Below are positions 51,432-61,661 of a stretch of DNA of 64,000 nt, in pieces. The stretch is from JAHCHG01 sp041394845. GTDB lineage: Bacteria > Acidobacteriota > Blastocatellia > Pyrinomonadales > Pyrinomonadaceae. Made by a program: the position numbers and the translations under genes. Each line of letters begins with the position of its first letter. Within the stretch, counting starts at the first letter, position 1. The stretch is from NCBI GenBank assembly GCA_041394845.1, contig JAWKHL010000004.1, positions 1 through 64,000 on the forward strand, written 5' to 3'. A model generated the notes under the pieces. That model saw only the letters and a program-made list of their open reading frames with translations, was not told the origin of the DNA and made no database searches.

Positions 51432-52619
51432 TTATCTGATCTGAGTCTCGAATGACGATTTGATCCGAAGCTGTTGAGAATCGACCAGATTGATGTTTTT
51501 TCCGCGGTCGACCACGATCGCTCCGACGCCGAATGCCGCTCCGACTCCCGAACCGATGGCCAGTCCGACCGGTCCGCCGATCAAACCGCCGACCACCGCG
51601 CCGGTTCCGGTCGAGGCCCCGAGTTTGGTCAGATCGCCTTTATACGGACGGTCGCCTTCCATCGTGCCTTCGCCGTCAACCCGCTTGATGTTGTCGCCTT
51701 TGACCGGCAAAACCTCGGTTACGATCGCATCGAAGTTGCTCCAGCGGTCCTGCGAAAGAATGATCCGGTCAAACGAAAGCAGAAGTTCGGCCCGGCGTTT
51801 GATCCGTCCGGGGCGGCGGATCTTGTCGATCCGGCCCTCGATGATGGCGCCGCTGATCTCGCTCGGCGAAACGACCTTGGCCTTAAAGGAATCGCCCTCG
51901 CGGTTTTGTTCCGTATTGATCGGATCGAGCAGTTCGACCACCAGTTCGGTATCGGCCGGAATAATGACGATGTCATTGTTGTTGAGGACCGGATAACTGA
52001 CCTTGGTGTTGATGACGGGCGACTGTTTGGCCGAATCGGTTTTTTCGACCGGATCCGCAACGGCGGACGAATCGTCAACGACGACCCCGTCGGCCGGTTT
52101 GGCCTCGTAGGTGACATCGCCGGTCAAATTTTGGTCGTCGTTTTCGGCCGTCGTCTGAATTTCTTCGACCGGCGTCGCATCTTCCTGATTATTTTCGGCC
52201 ACCGGTTCGATGATCTGTTTTTCGGCCGGAGGCGTTGCCGCCGCCACCTCACGAATTCCGCGTTTTGTGAGATTGGTCGGCAGAGCCGCATCAAAATTGC
52301 GTTTTTCAAAACCGGCGCTGTAACCGATCTCGAAGCCCTGCTGGTAACCGTCGCGGTAATCTTCCAGAGAACCGTAATCCTTGACATAAGCCCGGTCGGC
52401 TTTGGAATACTCGCTATGACCTTCAAAGTTCTTGGCCACGTTGTTGATAACATCGCGGTAGCCCTCCATATAGCCGTCCGAATATCCGGTTCGATAACCG
52501 CGCTGGAGCGCTATATTGGCTGACTGAGCGTTGGCATTTTGGATTGTTAAAGTTAGGAATGAAACAAAAACGAGGGAAAAAATCAGGTTGGCAGCTAAAA
52601 AACTTCTTACTAGCTTCAT
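51432..52619 (-). CDS. Secreted protein with YxxGY repeats and glycine-zipper C-terminus
   Basis: A 395-residue exported protein (signal peptide ending NANAQS). The N-terminal mature part has aromatic-glycine repeats (GYRTGYSDGYMEGYRDVI, YRDGYQQGFEIGYSAGFEKR). An acidic, low-complexity linker follows. Then comes a beta-rich domain (DIVIIPADTELVVELLDPIN, RRAELLLSFDRIILSQDRWS) and a glycine zipper (TGTGAVVGGLIGGPVGLAIG, SGVGAAFGVGAIVV) that may insert in a membrane. No precise function is known. Confidence 0.85.
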   Translation of the reverse strand: MKLVRSFLAANLIFSLVFVSFLTLTIQNANAQSANIALQRGYRTGYSDGYMEGYRDVINNVAKNFEGHSEYSKADRAYVKDYGSLEDYRDGYQQGFEIGYSAGFEKRNFDAALPTNLTKRGIREVAAATPPAEKQIIEPVAENNQEDATPVEEIQTTAENDDQNLTGDVTYEAKPADGVVVDDSSAVADPVEKTDSAKQSPVINTKVSYPVLNNNDIVIIPADTELVVELLDPINTEQNREGDSFKAKVVSPSEISGAIIEGRIDKIRRPGRIKRRAELLLSFDRIILSQDRWSNFDAIVTEVLPVKGDNIKRVDGEGTMEGDRPYKGDLTKLGASTGTGAVVGGLIGGPVGLAIGSGVGAAFGVGAIVVDRGKNINLVDSQQLRIKSSFETQIR

Positions 52620-52870
52620 TTGACCTCCTTATCAAAAAACGAGAAATGATTTGTACGCTATGATTTATACACCATAACCTAAGAAATTACAAGAAGAAAT
52701 TCGAGTTAAATTCCTTCTCCTATCGCATCCTTTTGAAAGCAAAGACTTTTCTGTTATCCTTATCAGCGAAAATTTTGATTCAAACAACGAATTTCGGGTT
52801 GTTTTTTTATTTCCCTCGAAATCTCAATTCCAAAATTTTTCTTTTTAAAAAAACAACGGAGAATTTATTT

Positions 52871-54214
52871 ATGAAAGTGTTTTTTATTGCCCTGATTCTG
52901 TTGATTTCCGTGGTCGTAAATTCGGGGCAGACCCGCAAGGTCTTTCCCTATAAATACACGGTCAACGATTTGTCCAACGGTCTGCGGATCGTAACGGTGC
53001 CGACCGATTACCCCAACCTGGTCTCTTTTTACGCGGTCGTCCAGACCGGTTCGCGCAACGAGGTCGAACCCAACAAAAGCGGCTACGCCCATTTCTTCGA
53101 GCATCTGATGTTTCGCGGAAGCGAAAATTACCCGCCCGGTTCGTTTGACCGGATCATGAAACAGGCCGGCGCGTCGAGCAACGCCTACACATCTTCGGAT
53201 CAGACGGTTTATCACGAGACATTCGCCAAAGAGGATCTCGACGAAATTCTCCGACTCGAAGCCGACCGCTTCAAAAACCTCAAGTTTTCCGAAGAGCAAT
53301 TCAAGACCGAGGCCGGTGCGGTCCTCGGCGAATACAACAAAAACAGCGCTTCGCCGACCTTTAAGATGTACGAGGTGATGCGCGAAACGGCTTTCCGCAA
53401 CCACACTTACAGCCATACGACGATGGGTTATCTGAGCGACATCAAAGATTACCCGAACCAGTACCAATACGCCTGGCAGTTCTTTAACCGCTATTACCGC
53501 CCGGAATACACGACCATCGTCGTCGTCGGAGACATCAATTCCGAAGAGGTGGTCAAAAAGGTGCGGGATTATTTCGGCGACTGGAAAAAAGGCGATTTCA
53601 AACAGCAGATCCCGGTCGAACCGGCGCAGACCGAGTCCCGCCAAAAACACATCGAATGGGATTCGACCACCTTGCCCCACGTGGTCGTGGCTTATCGCGG
53701 TCCGGCTTTTTCCGAAACCGAAAAGGACAAGGCGGCGCTCGATCTGCTCAATCTGATCGCCTTCGGCAACAATTCCGATCTTTATCAAAAACTGGTTCTT
53801 GAGGAACAAAAGGCCGTCTGGATCGATTCCGATTTCGGCAACCAGGTCGATCCCGAACTTTTCGCCGTTTACTCTCAGGTCAAGGACATCAAGGATCTGA
53901 ACTACGTTCGCGATGAGATCATCAAAACTTTCAAGAGGTATTCGAACGAACTGATCGACCAGAAACAACTGGACGAAACCCGTTCGCGCCTGCGTTACGG
54001 GTTCGCGCTCGGGATGGATTCAAACGAAGCGATCGCCGGAACTCTGGCCCGTTTCATCAGCCTCAAGCGTTCTCCCGACACGATCGACAAACTTTTCGAA
54101 CTCTACGAAACGATCACGCCCGAGGACATCCGGCGGATGGCTCAAAAATATTTCAAGGACACCAATCAGACGATCGTCACTCTTTCTTCGAAAAATGGCG
54201 GAGGTGAAGAATAA
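52871..54214 (+). CDS. M16 zinc peptidase, catalytic subunit
   Basis: A 447-residue secreted insulinase-family peptidase. The ATG at 52871 (GGAG upstream) begins a signal peptide (KVFFIALILLISVVVNSGQ). The inverted zinc motif HxxEH is in YAHFFEHLMFRGSENYP, with the third ligand Glu in EAGAVLGEYNKN. The second half is the structural repeat domain (RYYRPEYTTIVVVGDINSEE). The start further upstream in the frame is rejected as it lacks a ribosome site. Its stop overlaps the start of the second M16 gene (TAATG), so the two make a heterodimer. Confidence 0.93.
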   Translation: MKVFFIALILLISVVVNSGQTRKVFPYKYTVNDLSNGLRIVTVPTDYPNLVSFYAVVQTGSRNEVEPNKSGYAHFFEHLMFRGSENYPPGSFDRIMKQAGASSNAYTSSDQTVYHETFAKEDLDEILRLEADRFKNLKFSEEQFKTEAGAVLGEYNKNSASPTFKMYEVMRETAFRNHTYSHTTMGYLSDIKDYPNQYQYAWQFFNRYYRPEYTTIVVVGDINSEEVVKKVRDYFGDWKKGDFKQQIPVEPAQTESRQKHIEWDSTTLPHVVVAYRGPAFSETEKDKAALDLLNLIAFGNNSDLYQKLVLEEQKAVWIDSDFGNQVDPELFAVYSQVKDIKDLNYVRDEIIKTFKRYSNELIDQKQLDETRSRLRYGFALGMDSNEAIAGTLARFISLKRSPDTIDKLFELYETITPEDIRRMAQKYFKDTNQTIVTLSSKNGGGEE

Positions 54215-55752
54215 TGAAAAGATCCTTCCCGTTTCAAGCGTTGATTATTTTACTGATTCTCGCCTTCGCGTTTCCTCTTTCGGGACAAAGGCGGACCGGA
54301 AAAACAACCCAAAGATTTATGAAATCAAATGTCGAATCTCTTTTTCAGCAAAGTTCATCGCCGATCGTCTCTTTCCGCATACAGTTTTTGACCGGTTCGG
54401 TCGACGACCCGGCCGGCAAAGAGGGATTGGCCTCGCTGACCGCCGCCATGCTGGCTCAGGGCGGCAGTAAACGGCTTTCCTACGACGAGATCAACCAGCG
54501 GTTTTATCCGATGGCGGCGGGTTTCGGCTGGCAGGCCGACAAGGAGATGACGACCTTTGTCGGTTCAACCCATCGCGACAACCTCGAAGGCTATTACGAG
54601 TTGATCGGTCAGATGCTGCTTGATCCCGGTTTCCGGGACGAGGACTTCAAACGGCTGAAGGACGAAGCGATCAATTTTCTGGAAGTCAATCTGCGTCAGA
54701 GCAATGACGAGGAACTCGGCAAAGAGCGTTTGTACAACATCATCTATCAGAATCACCCGTACGGTCATCATTCGATGGGAACCGTTTCGGGCCTGAAAAA
54801 AATCACGCTGGCGGACGTCAGGAATTTTTACCGGCAAAATTACACGCGGGCCGATCTGGTATTGGGAATGTCGGGCGGTTTCGATCAGGCCTTCGCCGAC
54901 CGGATCAGCAAAGATTTCGCCAAACTTCCGGCCGGTGGCAAACGGGCTGCCCGAAAGTTCCCCGAACCGAGTCTGGCAGAGGGAATGAAGATCGACATCA
55001 TCCAGCGCGAAACCAGAGCGACGGCCATCTCTTTGGGTTTTCCGATCGACGTCAACCGGACAAGCAAGGATTTCGCCGCGCTGGCGCTGGTCGCCTCATA
55101 TTTCGGACAGCACCGCTCTTCGAACAGTTATCTCTATCAGCAGATCCGCGAAAAACGGGGGCTCAATTACGGCGATTACGCTTACGTTGAATATTTCCCG
55201 CGCGGGATGTTCCAGTTCGAACCCGACCCGAATCTGGCCCGTCAGCAACAGATCTTTCAGATCTGGATCCGTCCGGTCGAACCGGAAAACGGCAATTTCA
55301 CCTTGCGGGCGGCGCTTTACGAATACGACAAACTGGTTCGCAACGGGATGAGTCTGGAGGCCTTCAACGCCACCAAACAGTTTCTGACCAAATACGTCAA
55401 TATCCTGACGCAGACCAAGGACGCCGAACTGGGCTACGCGCTCGACAGCCGTTATTACGGCATCGAAGATTTCAATTCCCACATGAAAAAGGCGCTCGCC
55501 GACCTGACTCTGACCGAGGTCAACTGCGCCATCAACACTCATCTGAAAACCGACCGGATGCGGATCGTGATGGTTACCAAAGACGCCGCCGGACTGCGTC
55601 GGCAGATCGTCAACAACGAACCGGGCAAGATCACCTACGCGGCGGAAAAACCGCAGGAAATTCTCAGCGAGGACAAGATCATCGCCAACTTTCCGATCAA
55701 CGTCAAAGCCGACGACGTAACCATCACGCCGGTCGAAAACGTTTTCCGGTAA
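54214..55752 (+). CDS. M16 peptidase-like protein, non-catalytic subunit
   Basis: A 512-residue partner of the preceding protease. It has a signal peptide (FPFQALIILLILAFAFPLSG) and the M16 fold, but the HxxEH position reads GLASLTAAMLAQGG, so no zinc is bound. The substrate-binding half is conserved (LGMSGGFDQAFADRISKDFA; IREKRGLNYGDYAYVEYFPR, with the Arg and Tyr used for substrate contact). Paired active and inactive M16 subunits are known in bacteria. Confidence 0.93.
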   Translation: MKRSFPFQALIILLILAFAFPLSGQRRTGKTTQRFMKSNVESLFQQSSSPIVSFRIQFLTGSVDDPAGKEGLASLTAAMLAQGGSKRLSYDEINQRFYPMAAGFGWQADKEMTTFVGSTHRDNLEGYYELIGQMLLDPGFRDEDFKRLKDEAINFLEVNLRQSNDEELGKERLYNIIYQNHPYGHHSMGTVSGLKKITLADVRNFYRQNYTRADLVLGMSGGFDQAFADRISKDFAKLPAGGKRAARKFPEPSLAEGMKIDIIQRETRATAISLGFPIDVNRTSKDFAALALVASYFGQHRSSNSYLYQQIREKRGLNYGDYAYVEYFPRGMFQFEPDPNLARQQQIFQIWIRPVEPENGNFTLRAALYEYDKLVRNGMSLEAFNATKQFLTKYVNILTQTKDAELGYALDSRYYGIEDFNSHMKKALADLTLTEVNCAINTHLKTDRMRIVMVTKDAAGLRRQIVNNEPGKITYAAEKPQEILSEDKIIANFPINVKADDVTITPVENVFR

Positions 55753-55758
55753 AAAGTC

Positions 55759-55812
55759 TTCGGTTTTGCGGGCGGCCCCGGATGATCGGCAACGCCCGCC
55801 CGCAAAACCGAA
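55759..55812. terminator. Long hairpin between convergent M16 and DUF5916 genes
   Basis: TTCGGTTTTGCGGGCGGC and CCCGCCCGCAAAACCGAA pair at 17 of 18 positions with an 18-base loop. There is no strong T-run, so terminator use is likely but not certain. Confidence 0.65.
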
Positions 55813-55905
55813 AACCGGCCATTCCACAGCACCAATCGCCAAGACAATCGATCCCATAAACAGAGGCAGTAAGCATTTTGTCGGATCGCTTACTGCCCCT
55901 TCCTT

Positions 55906-55957
55906 TCCGCAAAAACCGGAGGCACTACTCTCGCTTAAAAACTCTTGCGGAAAAGAT
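55906..55957 (-). repeat. Copy 2 of TTTTCCGCA...GAGAGTAGTGCCTCC element
   Basis: On the minus strand TTTTCCGCAAGAGTTTTTAA is followed by GCGAGAGTAGTGCCTCC and TTTTTGCGGAAA. It starts in the DUF5916 gene's last codons. Copy 1 is at 46193-46246 on the plus strand. Confidence 0.5.
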
Positions 55958-58523
55958 AGGATGCGCGGATAAAGAATGTCCGGCTGTTGCGTTCGAAACG
56001 CGGTTCGAACTGCCCGGTGATCGGATTGAATCCGTTATAGTTGAAATTGTCGTTATAGCCGACGTAAAAAGCGGTTCCGGGATTAGGATTCCAACCGAAC
56101 AGGAGCTGTCCGCTGGCGTTGGAACTGAGCGTGTCGTAATCCCAACGGATGCGGGTAAAGGTAAAGCGCGAGAACTGATAGGTCGAGCGCAACGTGAAGA
56201 TGTTGGTGTTAAAAGCGTCGCGGTCGGTGTCGTATCGCCGCAGTTTGCTTTTGGTGTAATCGAGCGAGATCCGCAAGGGATCGGTCGGTTTGTAGGTAAC
56301 TCCGACCTGAACGTCGAATTGCTGTCCACGTCCGGGATCGAGCGGAGGAGGAGCCGGGGCCTGAATGTCGGGGTTGCCCGGATCGGCCGCCGCCAGTTGC
56401 AGGAACTGGAGATATTCGGGACTGCTCAGATAATCGAGAAAGGCCGGACTCGACCGGGGGAAACGGGGTCCCGCCCCGAAATCAAAATCTAACGCATTCC
56501 AGATCGAACCGACGAATCCGTAGGCGTAAAGCCGCTTGTTAAAATTCTTTTCGATGTTAAAACTGACGTAGGGCTGATAGGCCGAGCGGAACGGTTCTCC
56601 GACAAAAGCGCCGGTTCTGGTCGGCGTTCTGTTGCGCCCGAATTCGCTTTCGTAGATCTTGTTGAAACCAACCCCGGATTCGGTGTAAACAAACACGTTG
56701 CCCTGCAAAGTGAGATTGAGATTCATCCCGGCCAGTCCTTCCTGGACGCGGCCGTCCCAATCAAAGGCGTAACGGGCGAACTGGTTCCAATTGGCGCGGA
56801 TGATCTTGGCCTTCGGATTCGATTTGGTGCTGAAGCGGTTGGCGAAAAAGATCCGGTTGGTGTTGGTCTGGCGGGTGAAACCGGCATCGGCCCGGTAATC
56901 CTTGGAACGCCCGAGAGCCTCGAAGAACCAGCCGTGAGTGTCTTTGGTGTAATCCACGCTGAAGTAATAACCGAGTCCGTTGCCGACCCGGTAGCGGGGA
57001 AATCCGTCATCCGGATCGAAGAAGGTCTTCAAAGAATGCGTTCCCAGAACCTGAAAGGTCATCACCGTCGCCTTATCCAATTTGAACTTCCCGTCGAAAC
57101 CGCCGACAAAATTCCGGTTGCGCGGAAAAACGCGGGCGGTCCCGAAAAAGCCCAGATTGTTTTCTTTGCCGACATCGCGCTTGAGCCGGAGAACGGCGAA
57201 ATACGCGTTTTTGTCCAGAAATTCGTCGCTCGGACGAAAATTCGGATCGGGATCGTTGCGTTCGTCTTCGGAGAAATTGCCCGGCGCGTTGTCCGACGCA
57301 ACCAGAAAACCGAACGAGTTCTTGCCGACCTTGCCCGTCAGTTTGGCCGCCACGTCAGGATCGACGATGGTTCGCGAATAAAAGGGCGAAAGGGGCGATT
57401 GAAAGATCTCGACGCCCTCGAGGAAAAAGGGACGTTTTTCTTCGAAAAAGATCGGAAATCTCTGGTTGGCCGTCACGACCGGGGCATCGGCCTCGATCTC
57501 GGCGAAATCGGGATTGATGGCCGCGTCCAAGGTGATGTTGGGCGTGATCGTGTATTTGATGTTGACGCCGATGTCGTGTTTGATCGGATCGTTGACAAAG
57601 CGGCCCGGATCGGTGATGCCGAAGGGATTGAAGATCGGATGATATGAGTTCGGCGCCGTAACCGAAATGGGGAGAGTACGCTTGCGGGAACCGGTCTCGC
57701 TCAAAGTAATGCTCGGGACGATCTCCAGAGTCCTTTCGGTCTTGATCTGGTTGAGTCCGGTGATCCTTCCGTTTTTGATCAGAAAACCGGAAACGCTCCG
57801 GTCGTCGGGCATCCACTGATCGAATTCATCGTTGAACCGGTCGATGTTGCGGGCCAGATTGATGCCCCAGTTTTTTCCCTCGCCGGCCGTGTACCGCAGA
57901 GACTTGAAGGGAATTTTTATTTCCACCGACCAGCCCCAATCTTCGATCACGCCCTTTGATTCCATGACGATGTCGACCGAAAAATCCGCGCCCTGACCCT
58001 CGGTGAAAATTCCGTCCTGTTGAATGCCCAAGGGATTGAAAGCCAAAACGTAGGCCCGCCGCTGGTCATCGTATGTGTCGAGCCAGACCCGGACGTTGTC
58101 CTCGCCCGTCACCTGATCGCGTTTGGCCACCGTCGCCCGGATCTTGTCCCGCTCGTCCCAGCATTTAAAGGCGATGTAAATGTGTTTTTCGTCGTACATT
58201 ATGTACGCTTCGGTGGGCTTTGAAGGATCGACGTTATCGCCCGGATAGGTTTGGATAAAATCCTTGAAAACGGCCGCGTTTTTCCAGCTTTCCTCATCGA
58301 TCTTGCCATCGATTGTAACGGCCGTTTCAATTTTCAGGATATTTACCGGGTTGGCTTTTTCGGGGGGAAGGATCAATCGGGGATTGTCTTTTTTGGTGTC
58401 GTCTTTCTTGTCGTTTTTCTTCTCGTTTTTCGTATCGCTGTACTGGGTCGAAGTATTTGCGGGTTGTGCCTGAATATAAATGGAAAATAATAAAGCCGCC
58501 GCAAATATGAATACTACTTTCAT
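55935..58523 (-). CDS. DUF5916 outer-membrane protein with CBM9-like domain
   Basis: An 862-residue outer-membrane protein. After the signal peptide and a Lys/Asp-rich linker comes a CBM9-like fold (ETAVTIDGKIDEESWKNAAV, EAYIMYDEKHIYIAFKCWDE, DWGWSVEIKIPFKSLRY). The DUF5916 body follows (RSVSGFLIKNGRITGLNQIK, NPDFAEIEADAPVVTANQRF, PIFFEEKRPFFLEGVEIFQ), then a beta-barrel ending ASYLFRKSF with C-terminal Phe. Function of the family is not known; it is common in Acidobacteriota and Bacteroidota and often near peptidases. Here it is convergent with the M16 pair. Confidence 0.9.
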   Translation of the reverse strand: MKVVFIFAAALLFSIYIQAQPANTSTQYSDTKNEKKNDKKDDTKKDNPRLILPPEKANPVNILKIETAVTIDGKIDEESWKNAAVFKDFIQTYPGDNVDPSKPTEAYIMYDEKHIYIAFKCWDERDKIRATVAKRDQVTGEDNVRVWLDTYDDQRRAYVLAFNPLGIQQDGIFTEGQGADFSVDIVMESKGVIEDWGWSVEIKIPFKSLRYTAGEGKNWGINLARNIDRFNDEFDQWMPDDRSVSGFLIKNGRITGLNQIKTERTLEIVPSITLSETGSRKRTLPISVTAPNSYHPIFNPFGITDPGRFVNDPIKHDIGVNIKYTITPNITLDAAINPDFAEIEADAPVVTANQRFPIFFEEKRPFFLEGVEIFQSPLSPFYSRTIVDPDVAAKLTGKVGKNSFGFLVASDNAPGNFSEDERNDPDPNFRPSDEFLDKNAYFAVLRLKRDVGKENNLGFFGTARVFPRNRNFVGGFDGKFKLDKATVMTFQVLGTHSLKTFFDPDDGFPRYRVGNGLGYYFSVDYTKDTHGWFFEALGRSKDYRADAGFTRQTNTNRIFFANRFSTKSNPKAKIIRANWNQFARYAFDWDGRVQEGLAGMNLNLTLQGNVFVYTESGVGFNKIYESEFGRNRTPTRTGAFVGEPFRSAYQPYVSFNIEKNFNKRLYAYGFVGSIWNALDFDFGAGPRFPRSSPAFLDYLSSPEYLQFLQLAAADPGNPDIQAPAPPPLDPGRGQQFDVQVGVTYKPTDPLRISLDYTKSKLRRYDTDRDAFNTNIFTLRSTYQFSRFTFTRIRWDYDTLSSNASGQLLFGWNPNPGTAFYVGYNDNFNYNGFNPITGQFEPRFERNSRTFFIRASYLFRKSF

Positions 58524-58790
58524 ACTTCACCTCTGTGGATTTTTATAAATTGGAAAAATTATTAAGGGCATCCGCCGGTCAAAAGACCGGCTCTGACTAA
58601 AACGCTTTTTCAGTCAAGAAGTTTCAATATATTTTGTCCGGCGCAGTGTTTTTTACTACTTCTTGCGGACGTTTGATAGGAAGCGGGCGGGCGAACCCGA
58701 AAAAAAACGAAACGAAACCGCCTGTTCAATTTTTTCCGAAAAAAAATGCCCCGCCCCTGCGTCGTTGATTATGAAAATGAAGGCCGTTTT
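58524..58790. other. Intergenic gap with small hairpins
   Basis: No gene. GCCGGTCAAAAGACCGGC (58574-58591) and TGACTAAAACGCTTTTTCAGTCA are hairpins in the likely leader region of the DUF5916 gene. Confidence 0.5.
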
Positions 58791-60761
58791 TCAGGAATTT
58801 TTCAATTCGCTCAAACTGCGAATAATGACTTTTCCCTCAGCCATGTTGAAATTGAATTCGCGTCCGCCATCGCCGATCCGCCACAGATTCGAAGATTCCT
58901 CCGAATCTGTCTCCTCGCGGATCAGGTCGATTCCCTCACCGGCCACCGAATCGGTGTTGGCGTGAACGCTGGCATTGGTTTCCTTGGGCAACGTCAAAAC
59001 GATCGTTCCGTCTTTGGCCTGAGCGCAGATCTGCTGAAAATCGCCTTCGAGGAAAAGATCTCCGTCTCCGGTATCGGATTCCAGTTTACCTTTGAATCCG
59101 ATGATCCTGATCAGAGAGTCCTCGGCTTTCAGATTCAACTCTCCGTCGGAGTCCCGAACATTGATCGCTCCGTTCTGTCCCTGAAGATCGATCTCCCCCG
59201 AGACGCCCTCGAGACGCACCTCGTCGTTGGTGACGATCTTCAGATTCGACTTTTTTGGCACGAACACCTCCAATCGAACCAGCGCCGGTTCTGATTTGGC
59301 CGCCCTCGAAAAAGCCCATTCGTTTTTATTGACGGCCTTGAGCTGAACCTCTCCCTCATCGGTCTGCTCGGCCTTGAATTCGACCGGAAAATGGAAATTG
59401 CCGGAGGCGACTTTGGAAACCGCATATTTGACCTCCGGTTTGTCCCATCCGCGGATCGAAACCGAACAGTTGACCGTTTCCACGTGAACCGTCGGAACAC
59501 CTTTGATCCGGTACGAACCGTTTCTTTCCTCCATATAGGGCGAACTCAGCAAACGGTACTCGGCCAGCCGGGCCATCGTTTCCTTCGATTCGGCGATGGC
59601 GGCGATGCTCGCTTTTGAATCGGCCAATTCAATGGCGGCCGTCGCGTCGCGCAACGCCTCGGCGTTGATGCGGGCGATCTGCGGTTCGATCCTGTTGATT
59701 TCCGCCACCATCGCTTCATTGGCGACATTACCGGCCTTGAGCGATTCGAGCGCTTCTTTGTTGGAGGTGATGATCGCTTTTTCCATCACCCGCCGGGTTC
59801 TCTCCAAATTTCTTTCCATCATCCGGCGCGATTCTTTCATGGTGATTTCAAAATCATTGTCGAAATCATCGTTGAAATCATCATCGTCATCCTTTTTCGG
59901 TGGCAAAAGATTGAGAACCGGATTGGGCGATTTTCCGTCGCTTTTGCGTTGAACCGACAAACCGCCGTTGACGCTTTCGAGTTTGACCTTGACATCGCCC
60001 GTACCGATCTTTCCGTAGAGATCGGCCCCGACATATTTGCCTTTGCGAACCGGCAAACCGAAATCATTTTTGATCGAACCGTTGACGGTCTCGGCCCGGA
60101 CCGTGGCGTTGACGTCCGACGGGATGACCAGATTGGCGCTTCCGTTGACCGTGCTCAGGGAAATGATGCTGCCGGTCGGAAGCTGGTCGAAATCCCCGGT
60201 CACGCCGCCGTTGACGGTTGAAAGCTCCGCCGTTCCACGCAGATTCATCCCGGTTACCGCGCCGTTGACCGACGAGGCTTTGGTGTAATTGCCCAGATTT
60301 TTGAGCGACACCGATCCGTTGACGGTTTCGATCTCGTCCAGAACGGCCGTCCGGGGGACGTTCAGGCGATATTGAACCTCGATCCGCCGTTTGTAGTTGT
60401 CCCATTTCTGATCGCCGCGCCGGTTCCAGTTGCCGTAATCGGTTTCAATGCTGATTCTATCGGGCCGGGCATCGACCTCGATCTTGACCTGATTCAGAGT
60501 CTCCTGGCTGTCGGCGGTCTTTATCGCCTCCAGTTTCACCTCGCTCCGATCCCAGGCTTCGATCGTGATCGAGCCGTTGACGTTCGAAACGCTGACCTTG
60601 CCGTTGGGATTGAGCGGGTAGGTCTGATCGAGCCGCTCGGTCTCATCCAGCGTGTTGATATTTTGAGAATTTTGATTTTCGTTAACGTATTTGTCACTTA
60701 TCGGAATGTTCCCCGAAGTAAACAGCGAACTCGCCAAAATGACCGAAATTAACCAAGACAT
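58791..60761 (-). CDS. Secreted DUF4097 protein, long form
   Basis: A 656-residue exported protein with a short signal peptide. Residues ~55-260 are a DUF4097 beta-helix with repeated VNGS turns (VSNVNGSITIEAW, IETVNGSVSLKNL, AETVNGSIKNDFG, LESVNGGLSV). The middle (about 295-400) is charged and helical (KESRRMMERNLERTRRVMEK). A second beta-helix follows at the C-terminus (GVPTVHVETVNCSVSIRGWD, VRLEGVSGEIDLQGQNGAIN). DUF4097 proteins are described as putative adhesins; a role in adhesion or surface sensing is not proven. Confidence 0.87.
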   Translation of the reverse strand: MSWLISVILASSLFTSGNIPISDKYVNENQNSQNINTLDETERLDQTYPLNPNGKVSVSNVNGSITIEAWDRSEVKLEAIKTADSQETLNQVKIEVDARPDRISIETDYGNWNRRGDQKWDNYKRRIEVQYRLNVPRTAVLDEIETVNGSVSLKNLGNYTKASSVNGAVTGMNLRGTAELSTVNGGVTGDFDQLPTGSIISLSTVNGSANLVIPSDVNATVRAETVNGSIKNDFGLPVRKGKYVGADLYGKIGTGDVKVKLESVNGGLSVQRKSDGKSPNPVLNLLPPKKDDDDDFNDDFDNDFEITMKESRRMMERNLERTRRVMEKAIITSNKEALESLKAGNVANEAMVAEINRIEPQIARINAEALRDATAAIELADSKASIAAIAESKETMARLAEYRLLSSPYMEERNGSYRIKGVPTVHVETVNCSVSIRGWDKPEVKYAVSKVASGNFHFPVEFKAEQTDEGEVQLKAVNKNEWAFSRAAKSEPALVRLEVFVPKKSNLKIVTNDEVRLEGVSGEIDLQGQNGAINVRDSDGELNLKAEDSLIRIIGFKGKLESDTGDGDLFLEGDFQQICAQAKDGTIVLTLPKETNASVHANTDSVAGEGIDLIREETDSEESSNLWRIGDGGREFNFNMAEGKVIIRSLSELKNS

Positions 60762-60827
60762 AATTTTTTCTCCTTGTGAACTGACAAGAGCGCAAAACCC
60801 TTCGGGCGGGCGACGCCGCCGTTGGCT

Positions 60828-61661
60828 TTACAAATTAACCGCGCGCCCCTGTTTGACGGCGATCGTGCCATTGACGCTGCTGAGACGTATCTTCGAACTT
60901 CCGCTTCCCAAAGTGCCGCTCAAACTGCTGCCCGAACCGTATTTCTTCTTGGTTACCGTCAGACCGAAATCGCTGGTGATACTGCCGTTGACCGTGCTTC
61001 CGTCAAAAGCGGCATCGACGTAATTCGGAAGAAACAGATTGACCGTTCCGTTGACCGTGCTCAGTTTGATCTCACTGCCGGTCATAACCTGCGTCAGTTC
61101 GGCGTTGACCTTTCCGTTGACGGTCGAGATCTTCAGAGCGCCGCTCAGATTCCGGGCCATGATATTTCCGTTGACGGCCGAAACGTTGACGGCATTGGTC
61201 ATATCCGCCAGAGTGATGTCGCCGTTGACCGATCTGACCTTATCGAGCACCGCCGTTCGCGGAACCGTCAGACGAAAGTTGACGTAGAGTTTTCCGCCGT
61301 CATCCCAGTTCCAGTTGCCTTTCTTCTGGTTGGAATAATCGGTCTTGACGCGAAAACTGTCCTGTCCGGCTTCGATCTGAACCTCGACATCCGCCAGCCG
61401 TTCGCGGCTTCCGGCCACCTTGTCGTATTCGAACTTGATCTGCGGTGAATCCCAGGCTTCGATGACGATCGAACCGTTGATGTTCCCCAGATCGATGGAC
61501 CCGTTGGCGTTAAAGGGATAGAGTTTTTCAAAATGTTCGGTCTCGTCCAAAGAATTGATTCTTTTTTCGGCCGGAGTGTTGGTTGCGGTTTTGCCGGAAC
61601 TGATTGCGACGGCGGTTGCGGTGATAATAATAGCTAATAAAAACGAAATGAATTTAGACAT
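60828..61661 (-). CDS. Secreted DUF4097 protein, short form
   Basis: A 277-residue paralog of the downstream gene, with signal peptide (KFISFLLAIIITATAVAISS) and one DUF4097 beta-helix: NINGSIVIEAWDSPQIKFEY, VRSVNGDITLADM, VSAVNGNIMARNL, ISTVNGKVNAELT, STVNGSITSDFGL and LSSVNGTIAV. The first ~200 residues align with the N-terminal half of the long form (NSLDETEHFEKLYPFNANGS), showing tandem duplication. The gap to the next gene is 66 bases, so they are probably co-transcribed. Confidence 0.88.
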   Translation of the reverse strand: MSKFISFLLAIIITATAVAISSGKTATNTPAEKRINSLDETEHFEKLYPFNANGSIDLGNINGSIVIEAWDSPQIKFEYDKVAGSRERLADVEVQIEAGQDSFRVKTDYSNQKKGNWNWDDGGKLYVNFRLTVPRTAVLDKVRSVNGDITLADMTNAVNVSAVNGNIMARNLSGALKISTVNGKVNAELTQVMTGSEIKLSTVNGTVNLFLPNYVDAAFDGSTVNGSITSDFGLTVTKKKYGSGSSLSGTLGSGSSKIRLSSVNGTIAVKQGRAVNL

